Below are positions 43,260 through 53,610 of a stretch of DNA of 64,000 bases, piece after piece. The DNA is taken from positions 29,162 to 93,161 of the forward strand of contig JAQMWT010000023.1 of NCBI GenBank assembly GCA_029834535.1. The letters run 5' to 3'. Each line of letters starts with the position of its first letter. Positions within the stretch are counted from its first letter, which is position 1. The stretch comes from Chrysophaeum taylorii (Eukaryota > Sar > Pelagophyceae > Pelagomonadales > Pelagomonadaceae). The translations under genes and the position numbers were made by a program. A model generated the notes under the pieces. That model searched no databases, was not told the origin of the DNA, and worked only from the letters and a program-made list of their open reading frames with translations.

Positions 43260-44837
43260 GCATCGTCTGCATATTCTGGGACCGTGCTGTACAGTTGGTT
43301 TGCGTTGTCTCGTCTGCTACATCTATGATCTGGCTGGTGTAGCTGGCCGTTGTGGTCTTATCTTTCGTCTTGTCGTCCTATAGAGACTGCGAGATAGTAC
43401 TCGTTGCTATGTGCGAGACTTTAAGTAGCTGTTGAGCAGCTGTTGAGAGCTGAGTGCTCTCTTGTCTGGCAGTTTCTGTTGCATTGGAGTTCCAGAGACA
43501 TGATTGCGCAGCTTCGGACGTCCTGGCATTGGGGATTGCCATAAAGTAACTCGTAAGTTCAAAGTCGGACGTCGGAAAATGCATCGAAAGACCTGTGAGG
43601 TCATCAATTAAAATACGCCCTCGTAAGGCGTGCGCGACGTGGTGCGGGCGCGAGCGACTTAGGTTCGAGATCTGAAGGTCGTGAGATACGTTGCGGCGCG
43701 GAGCGTCGGTGGAAATGAGGAGTGTCGTGGTGTTAAAGGCGGTGACGCGGAGAGCATCGAAAAGCGTGTCATGCTCCAAGAGCGAAAGCGCGTGATGCGG
43801 GTGGTCCGAAGTCAGTGCCAAAAGGGGTGTGGCTCGCGGCTGACCTGTCTGCAAGGTAGGGCAGATGGGCGCGTGAGCTGGGATCCCGTGGTGGAGAGTA
43901 TCCGGCCTGAAATGCTTGGGGTCCAGTGCGGGAAGTCGAAAAGAGGGGTCGCCGAAGGAGAGTGCAGTTGAACCAAAGGCGATGTAAGGGTCAGTCCTGC
44001 TGGGTGCATCCTCAATAGCGGAGATGCTGAGACCAGAGCGGTGAGTGCCGTAGTGACTAGGGTTTCCCTTAGGCGTGTAGAGCATTCGAAGGTGCGGGCA
44101 TGTGACATGCGTCCTCAAATGAGGAGTGACGTGCTGAGCGATAAGACGCTTTTGAGGGAGGCAACGGACGGGACTTGGGTGCATGTTTGTGGTGGAGCCG
44201 GCAGCTGGCGTGGAGCGTTTGTCGTGCATTCCAGTGATGCGAAAATGCTTACAGAAGTGGTTCAGTTGAAGCGAGTCTGTGCATAGTGCGCGGAGAATGT
44301 TTCCTGAGAGCGCAACGTCGATTTTCCGGAGGCAGCGCAAGCGTGTGGCGTCCAGAAGAGAGCTATGCAAGGGGACACCCAGGACCGAAGTGGTCGCAAT
44401 GGAATTGTTAATAGTTTGCGGCTGATCGGGTCGTTCAGAACTCTCGAAATCTGTGTCTGTTACTGCAGCCATGGGGAAGGCTTTCCATAGGCTTGGTCGC
44501 GGTGAGACATAAGGATCGGCAGCCGAAAGGATTGCGCCCTCTGACCAAAAGTTAGGGAGCGTGTGATCCGGTGTTGCGACTGGTCCTCGTGCGAAGACAT
44601 CCATCACATCGTTACATGGCGGTCGCAGATGGGTCCATGCAACCTGCTGAGCAGTGTCATTCAGTGCATCCAACCGAGAAGGTGGATGGTGGACGCAGCA
44701 GCAAGCGCCGGTGAGCGGTAGTGCGCGCCTGTCTTCGAGGAGGGGAGGCGGCGAGGCGGAACCAGCTTCGAAGTGATCGGGAGCTGCTGATCGAGAGATA
44801 TCGAACAAGGCGGGAGTGCCTGGTGAATCTGAGCTGA
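43260..44837 (-). pseudogene. Element G coding tract, second segment
   Basis: The frame 45078-43378, of which only the part from 44837 belongs to G; the first part is SINE. It is Ser/Thr/His/Pro-rich and includes H-A-L-R-G-R-I-L-I near 43615. The single stop at 43378 is followed by open frame to the SINE at 43251. Removing SINE copy 5 and one target copy joins this frame in register with the segment upstream of 45245. Confidence 0.55.
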
Positions 44838-44844
44838 TACCTGC

Positions 44845-45237
44845 GATCGCTAACCGTTGGTTGCGATGGAGGACGGCGCCTAACACGCTTGCTCCCTGCG
44901 GCGGCCCCGGCCGTCCCGGAGTGAGACGGTGCCTGCTCGCCTCCCGGGCTGGCCGGTTAGCACCCGGAAAGTCCGCGCTGGGATGGGGTTCGCTCGGTTG
45001 GGCAGAACGCGACGGACAGGTCGATAGTTCGTGGACCAACACGTCCGCGGCCTGCGACGCTTTTGCACGACCTCGCACAAGACCGCGCGCAGTGACGGTC
45101 CACCATCAACGAGTCCGTCCTCGTCCCTCGCCTCTGCCCCAACTGCGTGATTTTCCTCTGTGATTCCGTACCGGCTCCTGCCGGTCCGGCCTGGCCCCCA
45201 TGCTCGGGAGAGGTCTGAAGTTAGTTACTTAGTTAGT
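44845..45237 (+). mobile_element. SINE-like element, copy 5 (divergent subfamily)
   Basis: 393 bp, flanked by TACCTGC at 44838-44844 and 45238-45244. The 5' end (GGTTGCGATGGAGGACGG) and the 3' hairpin/TTAG tail match the family. The middle, about 44895-45150, is largely different, so this is a distinct subfamily or a chimera. Confidence 0.75.
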
Positions 45238-45244
45238 TACCTGC

Positions 45245-47692
45245 AGGTGCGGTGAGTGCCTGCGAGTATGGTGACCGTGGGGCCGTTGACAGCGTGTCTT
45301 GTCCTTGTGGATTCGGCATTGCGGGGTCATTGGTGGTGCTTGGATCAGGCGGCTGATCGGGAATGGTCGAGGAGACCATCTTCGAGACTTGTGAAGTGGG
45401 TCTTGCTACTTTGCTGTATGCATCATACCAGGGGACTGAATCAGAGGGGATGTTGTCAGTGGCCTGCGGCTCTTGTGCCCGGTGCATGGAATACGGCGGA
45501 GCTTTAGATTCTTGGGTGTGGTTGCCATAGTCGATGTAGGCGTAATACTCGGGAACATCTCGAGGTGTCTTGGTCTTTGACTTGTCGAAAGTGGGAACGA
45601 GATAGCTTGGTGTTTCTTCGACAAGATTGCTTCCTGGGTCGTTGTGCCCGAAGAGAGAAGAAGCCCTTATGCAGGTCTCGGCAGCATGATGGTGAGTATG
45701 ACCATATGGTAAAGAGCTGTCTTTTGATAGTTCGGAGCTCGTCGACTCTTGATGTGGGTGGTCTTGATTCTTGGTGGGACTTTGCACGTGGTGATCTTCG
45801 CTGGTGGTAGGGGTACGGTCGCCGGCGTTGAATGTACGTCCTCGCAACTCGGACGCGGGGATGTGGTCGAGTTGGAATGAACCAGGTAGCTGATAAGGCG
45901 AGCGGGTGCAAAGTGGTTCAGGGGGTGCCAAAGAGGCGAAAAGTGAGTGGGTAGAGGAGGAGGGGCCAGGGATGGCGGGGGTTTGAGAACAGAGAGACGG
46001 AGTGGGTGGTGAACCAGGAGAACCGGGTCCAGGGCATCCGTGGAGGTGGTGATGATACTCGGGGAGAATCGGGGGAGAGGCATTGGAGGTTGGTTCGGAA
46101 GGGGATGAAGGTTGGTTGTGGATGGGGAAAGGAGGTGAAAGATGCGATGCAGCATCTTGGGTGGGGTGAGTGGCATCCAATGAGGTAAGAATGGTCTGGA
46201 GGACGGCGTTGGTTTCAAGGTGGGAGCTGCGGATGTCAGCGTGGGCAGTTTCGAGTGCCTTGAGCTGGGTGTGGGTGAGATGGTGTTCGTTCGGCTTGGG
46301 TGGAGACCAGTTCGTCGGCTTGGATGGCGAGCTGGGCAGTGGCGAAAGTCAGGGCGGCGTCGGTGGTGGTGAGTTTGTTGGCTGTGGAGGACAAAGCGCC
46401 ATCCTTGCGAATGAGCATGGCCTTAGTTGCGGCCAATTCAGCGGTTTGGGAGCGGAATGCAGCCGTAGTTGTGGCCAACTCGCGTTGGAGCTCAGACGGA
46501 GGTGCATTGGAACTTGGAGAAAGGAGGTGGGTGGGTGCTTGAGTGGGGACGGAGGAATGTTGGTAGTCGTGGAATGCATAGTCACGCGGGTGGAGGGGCA
46601 AATCGTAGGAACAGGGACTTTCGAAAGGTGATGAAGGTCTGTCATGAGGGTGCGATGGTTGGGCGGCAGGAACTTGAGCCGCGGAAGGAGCTGTGGTAGA
46701 AATGGAAGTGCCGGGGCCGTCGTGGCCGTAGGTGGCATGGTCTTGTGGATGGACAGGAAAGTCCTGAGGAGAGTGACTTGCGGAAGATGAAGGATATCGG
46801 ACAAGGGAATCCGACAGTGGGGCGGCATGAGCTTGAGCCGCGGGGGGGGCTTTGTAAGGGATGAAGGTGCCGGGGCCGTCATGGCCGTATATGGCATGAT
46901 CACCAAGGAAATGAGTGGTGCGGCGAGGGGGTTGACGAGGATGTTGGGGAACTACAAGTTGTATGGGTGGTGTAGCGGGAGTCGCCGATAGTGGGGAGTT
47001 AGGCTCCAGTGAAGGAGGTGGAGGCTCCGGTGGGGTTGGCGGAGTGAAGGGAGTAGTGTTTATTGGTGGTAGTGGTGAATGTTCAATATTGCTGGTGCAA
47101 TATTCGAACAAGGTGAAGTGTTCTCGTGAATGTGGGGTGTGCTAGGTTGTGGAGTAACCTTGGCTATGCCTGGGTCCAGAGGGAAGGCAGTGGGGTCTGA
47201 GACTTTGCCGTGGGGTGTTTGATATCCGGTGGGGTTGTCGGCATGAGGGGGGGTGACCATCGAGATGATCGGGTCTTGGGTCGCGACTTCGTGAGAAGTT
47301 GGCTTTTGCTTGAGGGGAGTTGCCGTATGAACAGCTGGTTGGGGAGCTTGATCAAGTTGCTCGTCTTGATCGAGTTGCACGTCTTGATCGAGTTGCTCGT
47401 CTTGATCGAGTTGGTCGTATTGAGCTTCGATTGCGGCAGCGAATTTTTGCACATGCGCACCCTCTACTCCGATGCATTCAAGCCTTACTTTAGCCAGCAC
47501 ATTACTTATTTGTAATTATTATTTATTTTCGGCGAGCGCAGCTCTTTCGGCAGCGTGTTTGGTTCTTAAGGCAGCGTGATCAGCGGCGATCTGATCAAGG
47601 AGGTTAGCTTCGAGCTGGTGCCAGAGAGCTTGTTGTGTAGCGAATTGCGTCGCTACTCCCAGACTCGGGACTTGTGGGTCTTGAGTCGCCAT
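45245..47692 (-). pseudogene. Element G coding tract, N-terminal part with coiled coil
   Basis: It starts with M-A-T-Q-D-P-Q-V at 47692 and gives a helical N-terminus of about 55 residues. TAA-TAA follows at about 47520-47525, but the same frame continues (47500-47060) with a D-Q-[DE]-x-Q-L tandem repeat. A shift leads to the frame 47111-46236: Pro-rich, two copies of Y-G-H-D-G-P-G-T in repeats of about 40 residues, then an Ala/Thr/Leu-rich coiled coil. The coil continues through a shift near 46300 into the frame ending at 45233. That last segment is Pro/Ser/His-rich and holds S-E-L-R-G-R-T near 45840. A coiled coil plus disordered tail would suit a structural Gag-like protein, but that is inference. 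Confidence 0.55.
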
Positions 47693-47913
47693 CGTTTTCG
47701 GGGTTGCGTTTTGCGCGTTGTTGGTTGCCTTTCACACTTTTTCACACTTTTTCACCAGTAGCAAGCGATGAAACTTGTCTACGGTCTTAAAACTTTCAGG
47801 AACTCCAGGAGATTGCTCTTTTCTGGAAATCCTGTTTCTTTGTCCGAGATGTCGATCGAGATCGATGTCTTTCGGAGGACGTTTCTCTACCAGTACCGGA
47901 TTGGGTCCTTACC
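47693..47913 (-). other. Element G 5' leader
   Basis: No coding region seen. On the element's strand the bases after the LTR read GGTAAGGACCCAATCCGG; I cannot match this to a primer tRNA with confidence. Confidence 0.4.
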
Positions 47914-48108
47914 TAGAGAACAGTAAAAATCACTGTGCCTCTGGTAGAGAATGATGGCAGTGGTAGTGCTGCCTTTCTTCCTGTCCTCTAACGACACAAA
48001 GAGCAGCACGGTGTGCGACACAGCGATTTAGTGGTTGTAAGTGAGAAAGTGTGGTGGTCAAGGGGGGTGGGGGGGGGTCCTAATCCTAAATGGAATTTTC
48101 TATCTCTA
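47914..48108 (-). repeat. 5' LTR of element G
   Basis: 195 bp, matching 39004-39205 with few differences. It is followed by target duplication CTCAT (48109-48113). Confidence 0.85.
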
Positions 48109-50218
48109 CTCATAGTCTGTTCGGGATCATTCTTTATCACATAGCCATCATCATATGCAGGCTGAAAATCGCTGAACTCTTCGTTCGTGAGTAATACGCC
48201 GGGGCTTTCACAGAGCTCCAAAGGCGGTTCATGCATTATAAGGTTCTTCACCTCTTCAGATTTCGCATCCATTTTCTCGGCCTATCATCCGCTCCATCGC
48301 TTAAAATATCGGCAATCGCCTCGTCACTAAAAATGTCGGCACACGAAATGTCTGCCATCGTCAAAAAGAACAAAACATCTGCAAAAACGTCTGCAATCGG
48401 TTCGTCGGGGGGCCCTGCAAAAGAAGAAGGCGTCGTCCCCGACGTCATATCTGTCAAGAAATGGCCACCAAAGGGCACGTGACGTTCGATGGGCGTGTAA
48501 ACAGGTGCGCGCTTATCATTCGAGATAATCCTCTGCGACGCATCGTTGATCGATCGTGGAGACGAAGTGTCATCCACCTGAATGTCCGGAGGTAGGCTCA
48601 TAGCATCGAGCGGAGCAGCGGCGGGTACATTCCGTTGGGCGTCATCGGCTGCACGGGGCTCGTAAATCGGATTCGAACATAACTCAGGCGCGTCGTCAAA
48701 ACCAAGGGTTGTGCCTGCTGACGACAAATCATATCGTGCCACAAACGGTGACACCGGGTCAGAAGCGGTTGTTGGCTTCGGCCCGTAGTTTGACGACGTT
48801 TCGGTCAGATTTCTCCGAGGGTCGGAATTCTCCCTCAGGACTGCTCGCTCGCCTCGAGCGACTCGGCGTACGCAATTCATCCCTCTCGCGGGTCAACCAT
48901 CGTACTTGCTCGTGTATCTCATCTAATCGAGCGTGTTCGTGCCGCAGTTGCTCTTGCATTTCTTCTATCTCATTCTGGCGTAGCCATTCACGCCGTATAT
49001 TCTCTTCTTCTATCAGCCGGATGAGGATCTCTTGTGCGCGCTTATTTTCTCAGCGTATCTCGCGTAAATGGGCTTCGTAAATCCCTGTAACGTTCGGTGG
49101 TTCATCGTCTCGCGCACGTTCTGGATGAGCTGCCGGTTGCCTCGCCGGCGGCACCCTCGGCGGTTCATCGCCGTTGTAGTTCAGTTCTTCGTCCTCATCA
49201 TCATCATCAGTGTCATCATCAGTATCATCATCATCACCATTATCATGCCGTTCGTTCGTCCCTTCGGGACGACTTGAAGGTTCGGTTTTTCCTATCTGCC
49301 CGTGAGCAGCGTCATCTTCCTCCATGTCGGCTCCGGCTCTAATCGGCCAAAGTCGGAACGGGTCCAAAAAGGTTGAGTCGTCGTCGTTCTCGTGCTCCTA
49401 CGACTCTGGGACTTCCACTCGTCCACGTCACGCGCAATATCGTCGCTGCGTGCGTCTTCCACCGACTGATCTATCAGCTCCGGTGGGCGGCAGAATTCGC
49501 GCGTTCGTATAGGCGGCGGTTCCTCCGAGGGTCGGAATTATCCCTCAGGACTGCTCGCTCGCCTCGAGCGACTCGGCGTACGCAATTCATCCCTCTCGCG
49601 GGTCAACCATCGTACTTGCTCGTGTATCTCATCTAATCGAACGTGTTCGTGCCGCAGTTGCTCTTGCATTTCTTCTATCTCATTCTGGTGTAGCCATTCA
49701 CGCCGTATATTCTCTTCTTCTGTCAGCTGGATGAGGATCTCTCGTGCGCGCTTATTTTCTCGGCGTATCTCGCGTAAATGGCGGGCTTCGTAAATCACTG
49801 TAAGGTTCGGTGGTTCATCGTCTCGCGCACGTTCTGGATGGGCTGCCGGTTGCCTCGCCGGCGGCGCCCTCGGCGGTTCATCGCCGTTGTAGTTCAGTTC
49901 TTCGTCCTCATCATCATCATCAGTATCATCATCATCATCATCATCATGCCGTTCTTTCGTCCCCTCGGGACGACTTGAAGGTTCGGTTTCTCGTGTCTGC
50001 TCGTCAGCAGCGTCATCTTCCTCCATGTCGGCTCCGGCTCGCTCCAATCGGCCAAAGTCGGAACGGGTCCGAAAAGGTTGAGTCGTCGTCGTTCTCGTGC
50101 TCCTACGACTCTGGGACTTCCACTCGTCCACGTCACGCGTAATATCGTCGCCGCGTGCGTCTTCCACCGACTGATCTATCAGTTCCGGTGGGCGGCAGAA
50201 TTCGTCTCTGCCCGGCAA
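48109..50218 (-). pseudogene. Gag of element D/E, N-terminal and acidic part
   Basis: The frame 50218-49538 (226 codons) has the Gag start, an Asp run (from an ATC repeat) and the coiled coil E-I-E-E-M-Q-E-Q-L-R-H. The same stretch is repeated at 49520-48813 with decay. After it, 48800-48109 jumps to a diverged acidic region (M-T-S-G-T-T-P-S-S matches the acidic tract of C). The Gag core, metal cluster and RS tract are therefore deleted here. The last codons before element G (V-I-K-N-D-P-E-Q-T) continue at 39003. Confidence 0.7.
48813..50207. repeat. 710-bp tandem duplication in Gag
   Basis: 48813-49522 and 49523-about 50207 are direct repeats with a period of about 710 bp, each covering the acidic segment, Asp run and coiled coil. 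The copies differ by scattered changes and by the length of the ATC microsatellite, so the duplication is not very recent. Confidence 0.8.
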
Positions 50219-50464
50219 TCAATGCCTCAGTGAGTTGCGATCTCACTCCGCTCGCCTGCGGCAGCGGTACCCGGGTTGCGCGTCGGCTCGAACCGATCCG
50301 CGCGTCGTCACCTCCGACGACTAACGTATCCGGCCGGGGATCTTTCCCACGGCGATGGTCCCTCTCGAACTCTTCGTCGGCGCGCTTGATCAGGGCGCGC
50401 ACGGCTTGTCCGGACCGTGTAGAGAATGCAAGACGCACTCGTCCGCTGCGACCGACATGGTCGC

Positions 50465-50488
50465 TCGAATCTCATATCCTCCACCGCC
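50465..50488 (-). promoter_or_regulatory. Primer binding site of element D/E
   Basis: The plus strand reads TCGAATCTCATATCCTCCAC next to the 5' LTR, a tRNA-3'-end-like sequence identical over these 20 bases to that of element C. Confidence 0.7.
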
Positions 50489-50824
50489 TGTGGCGTAACA
50501 AGAAATTATGCCTACCTGGCTCACCTTCGAATATAGGCTCGCCGCTTGCGTCCGTGCTATTGGTCGAGTCACTGGACGAGGAAGGCCGTTCGCTCGCCAC
50601 ACAATCACAAACAACTTCCGTGCCTCGTCCTTACAACTTGAGGATCGGCTGTTGCTTTATGATTAAGATACTCTCGAATCACAGAAACCAGGGTGACACA
50701 TGTCACGGAAAAGGAAGATGATGTCATAGAGAAAACTGACATCATCAGAACGGAGTAGGGTGCCCCTGATAAGGGGGGGGCCTAGAGGAGGGGTAAGCCT
50801 TCGGAGGCGGGAGTTTCTGCCACA
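50489..50824 (-). repeat. 5' LTR of element D/E
   Basis: 336 bp, TGTGGCG to GCCACA, followed by ACAGC (50825-50829), the right target duplication. Confidence 0.9.
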
Positions 50825-50829
50825 ACAGC

Positions 50830-51643
50830 TATGTCAAGAGCAACTGGGATAAGTTTTGATGGTTGTTTGGTGGTTTAATCGTCGCCTTCTTCGAAGTTTC
50901 ATCGAGGGGAATGATCTCAGACTTGAACTTGAACTTCTTGAGGATGTGGCCGTACTTGTTTCGAGCCCACATGATAAATTCCCTGTTCATGCGCAGGGTC
51001 ACAAGCATGTCCAGCTCCCCGTCGCTCAGGAGGATGTTGCCCTCGGTCATAACGATGTTGGCAGCTGAGATGATGCGCTCGCAGAAGTCTCAGCAGGCAG
51101 CGCGCCGATATTGCCCTTCGAACATCGTGCCATGTTTGGAAAGTAGCCGTACTCCTGGTTGCCTTCGATTCGCGTGTAGAGCTTACCGACGTTGAGCATC
51201 ATCAGGTCCCAGAGCTTGGGGGTCCTGAAGGTTTTGGAGAAACCCGAGAGGTCGTCAGGAAACTCCTTGGGCCAATCACTGCTGCGAGCGTACAGGACCC
51301 AGTTCACGAAGACGCGTTCGAACTCCACATTGAAGTCCGGCATCGCCCCCTCCGAATCCCCAGCTTGCTGCTGCTGCTGCTCCTCGGGCGGAGGAATTGG
51401 CGTTGCCCCCCTTTCTTGGTGTGTTGTCGCCGTACTGGTCCATGGGCACGAAGGCGTTGCCGTCCTCCTCACCGTCTTCATCAGCATCACCATCGCTCTC
51501 ATCCTCCACGCTGTGACACGCCACCGGAGGCGACTGCTCCGCGTCGGCCGGCCTGGCCGTCGCATGCGGGGTCCGTAACGCAGACATCGTCTACAGGCTT
51601 GGCCCAGCCATCGATTGGTCGACTTCGGTGACGTACCGTTCAT
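50830..51643 (-). pseudogene. hAT-type transposase C-terminal remnant
   Basis: The frame 51643-51047 contains a poly-Gln run (CTG repeat near 51367) and then F-V-N-W-V-L-Y-A-R-S, L-W-D-L-M-M-L-N-V-G-K and Y-F-P-N-M-A-R. It ends after I-G-A-L-P-A-E-T-S-A. One frame shift later the frame 51050-50829 continues C-E-R-I-I-S-A-A-N-I-V-M-T-E-G-N, L-S-D-G-E-L-D-M-L-V-T-L-R. This is the hAT C-terminal dimerisation signature (typically P-A-T-S-A-x-S-E-R-x-F-S-x-A-G). An acidic stretch in a third frame (51530-51450) may be its upstream part. The catalytic core is not visible. Element D/E inserted next to its end. Confidence 0.72.
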
Positions 51644-52356
51644 CTTAATTGGTCGACTTGGGTGACGTACCGGAAGACTTTGTATTGTAAAAGTGATACT
51701 TTACCATCGCTTTGGTACGACAGTAAAGTAATGGTAAAGTAATGTAAACCAGGTAAAGTAAAGAAATCACGTAATTTTTTGTAGTAAATTGTACTGACGC
51801 TCGAGTAAATGCACAACCCTGGCGATTTCCCTCTCAAAAAAACCGCAGACCCAGGTTGGGTTTATGGTCGGATGTTACTACAGGTAAGCCAGAATGCCCC
51901 CCCCACACACCCCCCTCTTAGCAGTCGACATTTAAAGCCAGAACCGACCCCTATACTTTGGGGTATCGTGACGTCACGAAACAAAAATGCTCCAAGAATA
52001 TGGAGAAGCGTAAAACTTGGAAGACTGCTCACGGCGCGATGCTCCATCGCTTTGAGGCTAGCACCTCACCAACTCCTCGCCGTCCTTGCCTCACGGCCTG
52101 CCACGGCGAGTGTTCTCGCCTCGAGACGCCGAGCCGCGGAAAATTTGCGATTGCGAAAAAGCGCCAAACCCTAATCGAGCGCGAACCAGGGAAGACGGTG
52201 GCAAATAAGAACGCCACTCAAGGAGCACGCTCAGCTGATACCCACGTCGCAACGAACGAAGCGGCGTTCTTATTGCATTCGTTGCCGCTTGGTTTTTTAC
52301 AGTGGCAGACGTCATGCCCCCGCGGTTCCGCAAGCTCGTCGTCGACGACCCCATTG
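51644..52356. other. Unassigned repeat-like spacer
   Basis: 51690-51790 is AT-rich with repeated GTAAAGTAA. 51895-51936 carries a CCCCACACACACCCCC...CTTAGCAGTCGACATTTAAAG-type block also found twice in the Helitron spacer. 52203-52277 holds an imperfect inverted repeat (AATAAGAACGCC and its complement). No gene recognised. Confidence 0.5.
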
Positions 52357-52760
52357 TCAGTGCAACCTTGGCCATCTCCCCCAAGGGCTAGTCTGGTCGG
52401 ACAGCACATCCGCCAGCGTGTTCATCACTGCCGCCGAATCGAGATCGAATTGCGGTTGGTAGCGACCGTCAATTACCAGCTTAAAGGTCTCTGCATTCAA
52501 TCCAGAAGCGGGGAGCCGTCCGGTATTTCGGTTCGCCTTGACGAACGCGTTAGCAAAAGTCTCCGATAAGTCTCGGAAAAACTTCTCTATATCGTCTTCG
52601 CGCGATGATTCCTCGTCGTGGTTCGTATCTTCTTTCGTATCGTTTTCGCCGCGCGTTCTCGTAGCCTGCTCGCGCGCTCGAGTAGGCCGCTCCACAGGTG
52701 GTCGGGGCTCTTCATCCTGGCTGCGAGCCAGTCTCGCAACAGTCGGTCGATGGAACTGAC
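52357..52760 (-). pseudogene. Isolated family-2 Gag fragment
   Basis: The frame 52695-52357 matches the start of the Gag core of element C: S-G-L-N-A-E-T-F-K-L-V-I-D-G-R and F-D-L-D-S-A-A-V-M-N-T-L. No LTR or other domain is attached. The preceding 60 bases add a basic/acidic N-terminal stretch. Confidence 0.7.
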
Positions 52761-52837
52761 ACTCTGACTGTCCCTGAACGACGCACAGCTTGGCCCAAAG
52801 AACGCGCTAGCAGAATTCTGTAATACAAGTGCAGGCC

Positions 52838-53033
52838 AGTAAGTTCACCTAGTCCCACTATCTAACCCCAGCAAGTTCACCTGTTCCCGTTAAGTTCACC
52901 TAGTCCCAATCTCTAACCCCAGTAAGTTCGGCGTAAACCCGCACCCACTCACCCCACTCTCCTTCGAGCTCGTTGCTCTCACCCCCGCCAATCTAAGCTG
53001 CTTTGATCCGCACACGCCGCTAAGCTTTGAGTT
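52838..53033. repeat. Outer part of the left arm, 19-bp-type repeats
   Basis: Units of the AGTAAGTTCACCTAGTCCC type alternate with CAATCTCTAACCCC. Its inverted counterpart is 55150-55417. Confidence 0.65.
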
Positions 53034-53043
53034 TACTCTAAAA

Positions 53044-53406
53044 CTAACTAACTAACTTCAGACCTCTCCCGAGCATGGGAGCCAGGCCGGACCGACAGGA
53101 GCCAGTCCGGAATCACGGGCCTGTAGACGAGGAGCGCCGAAAGGTCGGTCGGCGGAGAGTGACCATCAAGCTTGTCGCAATGCGACGAGGAGACCGCGAT
53201 GTGACTGACAACCAACTCGCCGATAACCTTCCGTCTTCGCCCCCCGGCCATACCCCGTCCCACTGCGAACGTTCCGGCTGCCAACCGGCCCGCCCGGGAG
53301 GCGAATAGGTGCCAACCTACGCCGGGAGGGCGGATGCCCTCGCAAGGCTCAGGATTCATGAGGCACCGTCCTCCATCGCAACCGCAGTCGGCGATCAGGG
53401 TAAGGG
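53044..53406 (-). mobile_element. SINE-like element, copy 3
   Basis: 363 bp, flanked by TACTCTAAAA at 53034-53043 and 53407-53416. The mirrored site in the right arm (about 55136-55152) is uninterrupted, so the SINE arrived after the inverted duplication formed, or was lost from one arm. Confidence 0.9.
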
Positions 53407-53416
53407 TACTCTAAAA

Positions 53417-53580
53417 GCCCCAGTAAGTTCACACTTGGTCTCAGTAAGTTCACCTGGTCACTAAGTTCACCTAGTCCCAATCTCTAACCCCAGTAAGTTC
53501 ACCTGGTTCCAGTAAGTTCACCTGGTTCCAGTAAGTTCACCTGGTTCCAGTAAGTTCACCTGGTCCCAGTAAGTTAACCT
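53417..53580. repeat. Array of 19-bp repeats, left arm
   Basis: At least seven units of the form TTCCAGTAAGTTCACCTGG in tandem, with small variations, lie directly beside the helicase remnant. The right arm has fewer matching units at 55013-55075. Confidence 0.8.
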
Positions 53581-53610
53581 ATAGTGCGCGTGTAGACGCC
53601 GGGAATGGGC

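Larger units (their letters stand above)
39004..48108 (-). mobile_element. Element G: 9.1-kb LTR element with a giant ORF tract and no recognisable pol
   Basis: Direct repeats 39004-39205 and 47914-48108 (about 200 bp, TAGAGAAC to ATCTCTA on the plus strand) bound it, with target duplication CTCAT at 38999-39003 and 48109-48113. It is inserted in the Gag region of D/E. Coding reads leftward for nearly the whole interior. The protein is rich in Ser, Thr, Pro and His and I find no protease, RT, RNase H or integrase motif. The LTRs lack TG...CA but have a TAGAGA/TCTCTA inverted terminus. Two complete SINE insertions and a partial copy lie inside. This fits a large non-autonomous LTR element, or one with unrecognised enzymes. 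Confidence 0.85.
30361..50824 (-). mobile_element. Element D/E: family-2 Ty3-like element split by element G
   Basis: LTRs 30361-30696 (3') and 50489-50824 (5') are flanked by the 5-bp duplication ACAGC (30356-30360, 50825-50829). The interior reads leftward. The Gag part at 50218-48109 is interrupted by element G (39004-48108) and resumes at 39003 in the same coding context. Protease, methyltransferase-like domain, RT, RNase H and integrase then follow to about 30770. A SINE sits in integrase. Without insertions the element would be about 11 kb. It is defective: Gag has a 710-bp tandem duplication and a deletion, RT a stop, and integrase a frameshift. Confidence 0.9.

Noticed and set aside
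41585-47692. Host gene interpretation of the long Ser/His/Pro-rich frames
   Set aside because: They lie wholly between the two LTRs of element G, whose duplications show that the entire block was inserted.
49195-49243. ATC microsatellites (also 29290, 49908) as regulatory repeats
   Set aside because: They lie in Gag frames and encode Asp runs; length variation explains them as coding slippage.
48109-50824. Separate truncated Ty3 element at the right of G
   Set aside because: Matching LTRs, ACAGC duplications and coding continuity with 39003 show that it is the 5' part of the element whose 3' part is at 30361-39003.
52860-53600. CRISPR-like array
   Set aside because: The 19-bp units are directly tandem without unique spacers, and the context is a eukaryotic transposon.
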